From contig JAKLIM010000025.1 in the NCBI GenBank assembly GCA_022709605.1, positions 1 through 18,087 of the forward strand: 18,087 nt of DNA. Reading direction: 5' to 3'. Positions 1 through 7,700 of this stretch are shown piece by piece. The position numbers and the translations under genes were made by a program. This stretch comes from Bacteroidota bacterium. Lineage in GTDB: Bacteria > Bacteroidota > Bacteroidia > Bacteroidales > Paludibacteraceae. The number at the start of each line of letters is the position of its first letter. The stretch's first letter is position 1. The notes beneath the pieces were generated by a model. The model was not told the DNA's origin and searched no databases. It worked only from the letters and a program-made list of their open reading frames with translations.

Positions 1-906
1 CAAAAAGATTTTCAATCTGAATTTAAAAATGTAGTTATCGACGACGATAATATCAATTTTGGACTGACGATAAATTCGGTAGGTTACAAATCTATTTTGC
101 CTGATGAAAAAATTGCTTTGTCAAATAAAATAAAAGATTTTAAATATCAGTATAAAAAAGGAAAGGTATCGGACGAGTTTAAACTAATTTACATTACAAA
201 AGGTGTTGGTTTTGTTTGTTTCGATGGTTCTGACGAAATTGAAATTTCGAAAGGAAAAATATTGCTTATCAATCCAAATCAGAAATACACGTATTATCAC
301 CTTTCGGAAACAGAATGGAAAGAGTATTTTATTCGGTTCGAAACTGATACAGCTTACAGTTTGCTGATACGTAAGTTTTTCCCGGTCGACAATTCAATTA
401 TAGATATTGGGTTTAACGAAGAGTTGGTAAAGCTTTTCCACCGCGCTATCGATGTGGTTCAAAACGGGTTAAAGTCATCGCAGGTATATTTGTCGGGCAT
501 GTTATTTCATGTGTTGGGTCTTATTATTTCCGAATCGAAAAATAAAACACTCGAAAAAAAGGAAACACAAAAGATTGAACAGGCAAAAATAATCATGACC
601 GAAAATCTTTTTCAGGATGCGTCGCTTCAGGAAATTGCATCCAAACTGAACATGAGTTATACTTTGTTTCGGAAAAATTTTAAAAAGTACACCGGCGAAG
701 CTCCGGCTAAATATTTCAATGATTTACGCCTGAATAAAGCCAAACAATTGCTGTTGGAAACGTCCTATTCGATAAAGGAAATTTCGTTCATGTTACAATT
801 TACCAGCAACGAACATTTTTCCACGAGTTTTAAAAAAACAACCGGATTGGCTCCTAAAGATTTCAGATTGAAAGAGCTTAAACAGGTACGTAACATATCT
901 GAATAA
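1..906 (+). CDS. AraC-family transcriptional regulator (5' end outside window)
   Basis: DNA-binding transcription factor, visible as 301 residues. The frame is open from base 1, with no ATG in its first 32 codons. The first start-like codon is a TTG at 97, but the residues before it read like normal protein, so the true start probably lies just left of the window. The first ~180 residues look like the AraC cupin-type sensor domain (compare 'LIYITKGVGFV' and 'LINPNQKYTYY'). The last ~100 hold two helix-turn-helix units, including 'ASLQEIASKLNMS' and the family signature around 'SIKEISFMLQFTSNEHFSTSF' and 'GLAPKDFR'. Fucose isomerase follows after 33 bases on the same strand, so it may control sugar use and be co-transcribed with fucI. 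The ligand cannot be read from sequence; a sugar such as fucose is inferred from context only. Confidence 0.9.
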   Translation, partial: QKDFQSEFKNVVIDDDNINFGLTINSVGYKSILPDEKIALSNKIKDFKYQYKKGKVSDEFKLIYITKGVGFVCFDGSDEIEISKGKILLINPNQKYTYYHLSETEWKEYFIRFETDTAYSLLIRKFFPVDNSIIDIGFNEELVKLFHRAIDVVQNGLKSSQVYLSGMLFHVLGLIISESKNKTLEKKETQKIEQAKIIMTENLFQDASLQEIASKLNMSYTLFRKNFKKYTGEAPAKYFNDLRLNKAKQLLLETSYSIKEISFMLQFTSNEHFSTSFKKTTGLAPKDFRLKELKQVRNISE

Positions 907-939
907 CAAATTGATTAATAAATTAATAAAAATAAAAAT

Positions 940-2784
940 ATGAAAGCAGGAATTATTGATGGTGACGTTTTGACATCCGGAACGAACCACGGCAAAGAAA
1001 AAACAGGTCGTTTGCAGGGAGAAAATCCTAAAATTGGCATCCGACCAACGATTGATGGACGTCAGGGAGGTGTTCGCGAATCGCTCGAAGCACAAACAAT
1101 GAACATGGCCGTAAATTTGGCCGGTTTTATCAGTGCCAATCTTAAATACAGCGACGGCACGCCTGTTCAGTGCGTTATTGCCGACACAACCATCGGTCGT
1201 GTTGATGAAGCCGCAGCTTGTGCCGAGAAATTCAAACTTTCGGGGGTAGGCGCTACAATTACTGTGACGCCATGCTGGTGCTACGGCAGCGAAACCATTG
1301 ATATGGATCCTTCAATGCCAAAAGCGGTTTGGGGATTCAACGGCACCGAACGTCCGGGAGCTGTTTATTTGGCTGCTGCTTTGGCGGGTCATAATCAGAA
1401 AGGCTTACCTGCATTTGGTATTTATGGTCGTGATGTTCAGGATGGTGGCGACAACACAATTCCAGCCGATGTGCAGGAAAAAATCATACGCTTTGTCAAA
1501 GCAGCTGTAGCAGTTTCAACACTGAAAGGAAAATCGTATTTGTCAATCGGTTCAGTTTCGATGGGTATAGCCGGTTCTATTGTTGATGCCAATTTTTTCC
1601 AGGAATATTTAGGAATGCGCAACGAATATGTTGACATGAGTGAAATTCTGCGCCGTGTGCAATTAAACATCTTCGATCCCGAAGAATTCAATAAGGCAAT
1701 GAATTGGACTACAACAAATTGCAAAGCAAATGAAGGCGAAGATACCAACGATGAAGATAAAAAGAAATCGCGCGAAAAGCTAGACGAAGAATGGGAATTT
1801 GTTGTGAAAATGACCATTATAATTCGTGATTTAATGATTGGCAATCCTAAACTCCGTGCATTGGGATTTGGTGAAGAAGCGTTGGGGCACAATGCAATTG
1901 CATCCGGATTTCAGGGCCAACGTCAATGGACTGATTTTATGCCCAACGGCGATTTTTCAGAAGCCATTCTGAATACGTCATTTGACTGGAACGGAATTCG
2001 CGAAGCATTTGTGGTAGCAACCGAAAACGATTCGTTGAATGGTGTTGCCATGTTGTTTGGAAAACTATTGACCAATACAGCTCAGGTATTTGCCGATGTG
2101 CGTACTTACTGGAGTCCCGAAGCTGTTGAGCGCGTTACCGGTCACAAACTTGAAGGATTGGGTGCCAAAGGTTTGATTCACCTGATCAACTCGGGCTCTG
2201 CTGCATTGGACGGAAGTGGTCAGCAAACAGTTGACGGACAGCCTGCAATGAAACCATTTTGGGAAATAACCGAAGAAGAAGTTCAGAAAACGCTTGACGC
2301 AACAACCTGGTATCCAGCCGATGGTGGCTATTTTCGTGGTGGTGGCTATTCTTCAAAATTCATTACAAAAGGCGGCATGCCTGTTACTATGGCACGTATT
2401 AACCTCATCAAAGGCCTCGGACCAGTGTTGCAGTTAGCCGAAGGTTGGACAGTTGAAATTCCAGCCGAAGTGCATAATGTACTTGATGAACGCACCAACA
2501 AAACATGGCCAACGACATGGTTTGCCCCTCGCCTCACAGGAAAAGGTAATTTCGCTGATGTATATTCAGTTATGAATAATTGGGGTGCAAATCATGGTGC
2601 TTTCAGTTACGGTCATATTGGGGCCGATTTAATTACATTGGCTTCTATGCTTCGAATTCCGGTTTGCATGCACAATGTAGATGAAGCTAAAATATTCCGT
2701 CCAAGTGCCTGGGCTGCTTTCGGAATGGATGCCGAAGGTTCCGATTATCGTGCTTGCCAAACCTATGGTGCATTATATAAATAA
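940..2784 (+). CDS. fucI: L-fucose isomerase
   Basis: Cytoplasmic Mn2+-dependent ketol isomerase that converts L-fucose to L-fuculose, the first step of fucose catabolism; members often also accept D-arabinose. The 614-residue protein matches the family from 'PKIGIRP' (residue 30) to the C-terminal 'DYRACQTYGALYK'. By alignment from memory with E. coli FucI, the metal and catalytic residues are Glu362 ('ATEND'), Asp386 ('FADVRTYW') and His552 ('GANHG'), all present. 'TVTPCWCYGSETIDMDP' and 'GFNGTERPGAVYLAAAL' are further hallmarks. The E. coli enzyme has 591 residues; the excess is a ~24-residue N-terminal extension. The ATG at 940 was kept because no ATG or GTG lies nearer the conserved region, only TTG codons. 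It follows the AraC gene by 33 bases and ends at a strong terminator. No fucose kinase, aldolase or permease is visible. Confidence 0.96.
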   Translation: MKAGIIDGDVLTSGTNHGKEKTGRLQGENPKIGIRPTIDGRQGGVRESLEAQTMNMAVNLAGFISANLKYSDGTPVQCVIADTTIGRVDEAAACAEKFKLSGVGATITVTPCWCYGSETIDMDPSMPKAVWGFNGTERPGAVYLAAALAGHNQKGLPAFGIYGRDVQDGGDNTIPADVQEKIIRFVKAAVAVSTLKGKSYLSIGSVSMGIAGSIVDANFFQEYLGMRNEYVDMSEILRRVQLNIFDPEEFNKAMNWTTTNCKANEGEDTNDEDKKKSREKLDEEWEFVVKMTIIIRDLMIGNPKLRALGFGEEALGHNAIASGFQGQRQWTDFMPNGDFSEAILNTSFDWNGIREAFVVATENDSLNGVAMLFGKLLTNTAQVFADVRTYWSPEAVERVTGHKLEGLGAKGLIHLINSGSAALDGSGQQTVDGQPAMKPFWEITEEEVQKTLDATTWYPADGGYFRGGGYSSKFITKGGMPVTMARINLIKGLGPVLQLAEGWTVEIPAEVHNVLDERTNKTWPTTWFAPRLTGKGNFADVYSVMNNWGANHGAFSYGHIGADLITLASMLRIPVCMHNVDEAKIFRPSAWAAFGMDAEGSDYRACQTYGALYK

Positions 2785-2813
2785 TTGTATTATAAGTATT
2801 TAATCGATTTATA

Positions 2814-2856
2814 AAAGAATGTTTGATACTAAAAAAGAATCAAACATTCTTTTTTT
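2814..2856 (+). terminator. Rho-independent terminator after fucI
   Basis: A perfect 14-bp stem (2814-2827 pairs with 2839-2852; arms AAAGAATGTTTGAT and its reverse complement) encloses an 11-nt loop and runs into seven T (2850-2856). It begins 30 bases after the fucI stop and should end the araC-fucI transcript. Confidence 0.9.
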
Positions 2857-3049
2857 ATTCGGGTCAACTGAAAACAATTCTTTGTCACGAAGCGGCGAAA
2901 TTTAAATCTAAGTGGAAGCAAAACCCAAATGGAATAATAAAATAAACATTTGTACTGATAAACTATAATCAATGAAGCATATACATTAGCGAAGCATTAA
3001 TGTTTTATTTAACCCTTAAATAATAATTCAAGAACAAAAAGTGTAAAAT
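2857..3049. other. Intergenic stretch without recognisable gene
   Basis: Between the fucI terminator and the arginine decarboxylase promoter the DNA is AT-rich and holds no plausible ORF, tRNA or known RNA motif. The only local pattern is a short direct repeat GAAGCAT (two copies 20 bases apart near 2974-3000), which is weak evidence of anything. Confidence 0.5.
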
Positions 3050-3083
3050 TTTGATTTAAATTAGAATAAAATAGTTATTTTTG
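3050..3083 (+). promoter_or_regulatory. Bacteroidota-type promoter for the arginine decarboxylase gene
   Basis: A -33 box TTTG (3050-3053) and a -7 box TATTTTTG (3076-3083) have starts 26 bases apart, the spacing known for the Bacteroidota primary sigma factor. Transcription would begin near 3090, giving a ~100-nt untranslated leader before the ATG at 3192. The leader shows no clear riboswitch. Confidence 0.75.
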
Positions 3084-3191
3084 CAAGCTGATTTAAAAGA
3101 AACATATAGATCTATATTAGTTATATAGCAACTTAATATTAGATTTGACTTATTTAGATTGGTATAATTATTTAATTCTATTATCAAAAAA

Positions 3192-4583
3192 ATGAAAAAC
3201 AAGTACAAAGATTTAATTGAACAATCGTTTGAGTTTCCTAATGATGAATTCGATGTAGTTGAAAATGAACTTGAATGGTTTGATGTGCCGTTAATGGACA
3301 TTATTAAACAATACGGAACACCGCTACGTATATCGTATTTGCCTAAAATAGGCCAAAACATACAAAAAGCGAGGCGCATGTTTAACGTTGCAATGGCCAA
3401 AGTTGATTACACCGGCGATTATAATTATTGCTATTGTACCAAAAGTTCACACTTCTCTTTTGTAATGGAAGAAGTAATTAAATATGGCGTACATATCGAA
3501 ACTTCATCGGCATTCGACATCAATATAATCGAATCTTTAAACGAACAGGGCCTATTTAAGAAAGATACTTTTGTTATATGTAATGGATTTAAACGCCCCC
3601 AATATGTAGAGAATATACAAAATCTGATTAAAGAAAATTATACCAATGTAATTCCGATACTTGATAATAAATTTGAACTTGATTTGCTCCTGAAGGACTT
3701 TGAAACTCCTTTTAATGTTGGTATCCGTATTGCAGCTGAAGAAGAACCTAAGTTTGATTTTTACACCTCGAGATTGGGTATTCGCTACAACGACATAATA
3801 CCTTATTACACCAAGCATATTGCATCCAACCCTCAGGTGGGACTGAAAATGTTGCATTTCTTTATCAATACAGGTGTAAAAGACACTGCATACTACTGGA
3901 ATGAGTTGAACAAAGCGGTGAATCTCTATTGTGAATTGAAAAAGAAATGTCCCGAGTTGGACAGTTTGAATATTGGCGGAGGATTTCCTATTCAAACTCA
4001 CTTGGATATGACGTACGATTACGAATATATGGCTGAAGAAATTGTGGCACAAATAAAAACCATTTGTACTCAATACAGAGTTCCTGAACCCAATATTTTT
4101 ACTGAGTTTGGTTCGTACACGGTAGGCGAAAGCGGAGCCATGCTTTATTCCATTGTAAACCAGAAAAAACAGAACGACAGGGAGTTATGGAATATGATTG
4201 ATAGTTCGTTTATGACAACTTTACCGGATACGTGGGCTATTAATCAGCGTTATGTTTTTTTGGCCATCAATAACTGGGATTCGGAATACGAACGGGTGAA
4301 CTTAGGTGGTTTAACTTGCGATAGCGAAGATTTTTACAATGCCGAAGTTCATTCAAATGCCATTTTTATGCCTAAAATGCAAGAAGATCGGGAACAATAT
4401 ATCGGGTTTTTCCATACCGGTGCTTATCAGGAATCGCTCAGTGGTTTTGGCGGAATTCAGCACTGCCTGATTCCGGCACCCAAACTTGTTATCATCGACA
4501 AGGACGAAGATGGTGAATATTATACCAAACTTTTTGCTAAAGAGCAGAGTTATAAATCGATGATGAAAATTCTCGGTTACTAA
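3192..4583 (+). CDS. Arginine decarboxylase-like PLP enzyme (short Bacteroidota form)
   Basis: Probable pyridoxal-phosphate decarboxylase of the alanine racemase-like fold III family, 463 residues; it would make agmatine and CO2 from arginine for polyamine synthesis. Visible landmarks are the likely PLP lysine Lys84 in 'YCYCTKSSHFSF', the phosphate-binding glycines 'NIGGGFP' (260-266), 'TEFGSYTVGESG' (304-315) where many relatives have an EPGR-type motif, the active-site 'LTCDSED' with Cys376 and Asp377, and 'TGAYQ' with Tyr412 near the C-terminus. It is far shorter than the ~650-residue E. coli SpeA and resembles the 460-residue proteins annotated as arginine decarboxylase in Bacteroidota. 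Substrate is inferred from that resemblance; ornithine, diaminopimelate or carboxynorspermidine specificity is not excluded. It has its own promoter and terminator, so it is a single-gene unit. Confidence 0.8.
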   Translation: MKNKYKDLIEQSFEFPNDEFDVVENELEWFDVPLMDIIKQYGTPLRISYLPKIGQNIQKARRMFNVAMAKVDYTGDYNYCYCTKSSHFSFVMEEVIKYGVHIETSSAFDINIIESLNEQGLFKKDTFVICNGFKRPQYVENIQNLIKENYTNVIPILDNKFELDLLLKDFETPFNVGIRIAAEEEPKFDFYTSRLGIRYNDIIPYYTKHIASNPQVGLKMLHFFINTGVKDTAYYWNELNKAVNLYCELKKKCPELDSLNIGGGFPIQTHLDMTYDYEYMAEEIVAQIKTICTQYRVPEPNIFTEFGSYTVGESGAMLYSIVNQKKQNDRELWNMIDSSFMTTLPDTWAINQRYVFLAINNWDSEYERVNLGGLTCDSEDFYNAEVHSNAIFMPKMQEDREQYIGFFHTGAYQESLSGFGGIQHCLIPAPKLVIIDKDEDGEYYTKLFAKEQSYKSMMKILGY

Positions 4584-4594
4584 TAATTAATTTT

Positions 4595-4633
4595 AAAATC
4601 CCTTCTTTTTAAATGAAAGAAGGGATTTTTTTT
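4595..4633 (+). terminator. Rho-independent terminator after the decarboxylase gene
   Basis: A perfect 14-bp stem (4595-4608 with 4616-4629; arm AAAATCCCTTCTTT), 7-nt loop TTAAATG, and eight T (4626-4633). It starts 11 bases after the stop codon. Confidence 0.92.
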
Positions 4634-4728
4634 CAAAACAAAACAGTACCTCACCTTGCTTTTGTATTTGGATTTGAAGTTTCTCCTTTAATGACAGATT
4701 ATTCTACATTTTTATAAATTACATCTTA

Positions 4729-4737
4729 TATATTTGC
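4729..4737 (+). promoter_or_regulatory. Promoter -7 box for the large secreted protein gene
   Basis: TATATTTG (4729-4736) followed by C fits the Bacteroidota -7 consensus TAnnTTTG and lies ~63 bases before the ATG at 4800. No good TTTG is found at the expected -33 position (around 4703), so the promoter may be weak or need an activator. Confidence 0.55.
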
Positions 4738-4799
4738 AAACTCAAAAGAATGTAGTTTAAATGCTTTTGTCAACACTAAAATAACAAAATCAAAATATC

Positions 4800-7700
4800 A
4801 TGAAAAAATTATTACTAACACTTTTATTGGTGGCTGGTTTAACACATTTTGTCCATTCGCAGAGTGGATATGCATTAAGTCTTCCGGGAGGAACAGGCGC
4901 AACTTCTACCAGTAGTTTGGCAATTCCGGCACTCAACACAATTATTAATGCGTTCCCATTCACCGTTGAAATGTGGGTAAAACCTAATGCCTACGTTTCC
5001 TATGGTGGTTTTTGGGTGGACAGATCGGGCAGTATTAACAGTGTCCAATTCGACAATAATGCATTAGCGTATCTGCGTTGCGATTTTAATGCAAATTCGC
5101 GGTTTATAACATCGCTAACCAATGCAAAACCCACCGTTGGCGCATGGAATCATATTTCAATGATAGTCAGAGCGGATTCAGTACTTATTGAATTGAACGG
5201 AACATATTATAAAACCCTCAATACGGCAACTTCATGGACAAGTACTTTTTTCAGTAATATCTCTTACGTTGGCAGTGATCCGGGAGCTGCCGGAAGAAAT
5301 GTTGCGGGTTTGTACGATGAAGTTCGGATTTGGAACACAGCCCGAACTCCTGCACAGATTGAAGCTTCGAAATCAACAGTTTTAGCAGGAAATGAACCAG
5401 GACTGGTGGCATATTATAATTTCAATGCTCAAAATGCAAATGATATTACAGCAAATGCAAAAAATGCAACTTCAAACGGTGGAACATATACATTTATCCC
5501 TTCTACAGCTAACGATGCAACACTTTCAGCAATAAATCTGTCGTGTGGTGTACTTGACAAGGATTTTGCTTCAGCCACTACAACTTATACAGCTTATGTT
5601 CCTCCCACCTGTATTTCAGCGACTGTTACCGGCGTAAAATCGCAATCGGGAGCAAATCTCACCAATAGTCCGGCTGAAATAAGTGCATCAACACCAACGA
5701 CAACAATGACTTGTACTTCGAGCGATGGAACTGCAACAAAAAACTACACAGTAAATTATTCAAAAACAACCATTAATGACTGGGATGCAAATGGTGCGAC
5801 AGGTAATCGTTCCTATTCCAATTTATGGGGATGGAATTGTTCCAACTCTACAACTTGCTGGAGTTTAGCCAATTCAACCGGATCAGCTTGCCGGTTCAAT
5901 GATGTAACTTCGGGCTGGACATTTAACGGTGCGGCGTGGACCGGTCGGGATTTATACATTCGTTGGGATGGCGTAGGTGCGACCTCAACTTCTTCGGTAT
6001 TTAGTTATCCGCTTTACCTGGAAGGCTGCCAAACTTATACCCTTAAATTCAAGTATTCGTGGGCCAATAATGCGACGGTTCCAACATTGAATGCAGCTAT
6101 CGCAACAGATATAAATGGTTCGGCACCAATTGCATCCGGTGATTTTACCTGCTCCACTACCAAACAACTTTTTCAGGAAGGTACGCTTACGTTCAATCCT
6201 TCGGCTACAGGAGTTTATTATTTTACGATAAAAGCAAATACTGCCGCTTTATGTGCTGTGGCCGATCTTTCAATGTCGAAAGTAACCACTTCGTCGCTCT
6301 CAACTTCGGTTACTACTCTATCGTTTGATGATATAAATGCAACCCGTACGTTCATTATCAATGGTAATGCCTTGACCGACTCAGTGAAATTAAAAGCACC
6401 TGCCGGAATTATCCTCAGCAAATACGGTTTCTCAGCTGCCGAGGTTCAATGCGGAGCTTCAGTCACAGCCACTTATAATAAAACCACTCAGATTACAAAC
6501 CAGCCTTTAACTGTTGCAAGTGGATCTTCATTTACACAGATTATTACTATTTCAGGTATATCGGGCGATGTAACATGCTATACTCCGCTTTATGCCGATA
6601 AAGTCAATTTAATGATTGATCCTTTTATCAATAATATTGCTAATTTTTCAGGTTGGGGTACTTTCGGAACTGATACAAATGCCGGCGTTCCGTTTTGCGG
6701 TGCGAGTTGCGGAAAAATAACTACCTCCGGATCATTGGATTATAATCTTACACTGAAACCCTACACCAAATACAGAATGCGTGCCATGGTAAAATCGGTG
6801 GGCGGAACTTTCCAGTTGGGAGTTGCCAAATATGATGGTAGCGCAGCCGATGTTGTCAATGTTTTTGATACGCAGGGAGTTTGGAGCTGTGTAGAATTGA
6901 ACTTCAATACAGGTGCTACTGTAACCGGTGCATTGACATTTTTCAACAATTATCAAAAAACAGGCACAACAGGTTATATTGATAATTGGGAATTATACGA
7001 AGTAGGCACAATTGAAGGTTCTTCCGCTGATATTTCGTTGGATCAAATTTCGGAATCAGACGTAAAATCCACCCTCCGCGAAATGCTTTCTAAACATTTA
7101 CCTTATGCAGAGAGTCAGTACAAAGCTGCCGGATATTTTGGTAATGGACAAAGTGTTGAACACGGTGCACGTACCAATGCCGATTATGCATTGGTGTATT
7201 CATTTATTTATAAAAAAGCTCAAGATCAATCTTTGCCTAACGGGTTGTCTTTCGAAACAGTTAAACAACATGCATTGGCCGCTATTCGATACTCATACAA
7301 AACACACACTGCAAACAAAGTAATTCAATGTACCAACGGTGTTTATTGGGGATTGGTTTGGGAATCGGCCATGTGGTGCACTTCAACGGCTTACGCCTCA
7401 TGGCTTATGTGGGACGACCTGACAGCAACTGATAAAGCGTATATAAAAGCAATGGTGATGGCCGAAGCGAACTACAAATTATCGACACCCATAACCAATG
7501 CAGTAAATTCAGATACAAAAGCAGAAGAAAACGGTTGGGATACGAATATACTTGCTATTGTTTCAGCTATGTTTCCCGAGGAAAAAAATGCTGAAGCCTG
7601 GACGTACCGATGCAAACAATATGCAATGAATACCTACAGTACTGGTTCTGATTTGTACAATTATAAAGTAACGGATGGGAAATATGTGCGTGACTGGCAT

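Noticed and set aside
97..99. TTG start for the AraC-family gene
   Set aside because: The frame is open and protein-like from base 1, and full-length family members need those residues.
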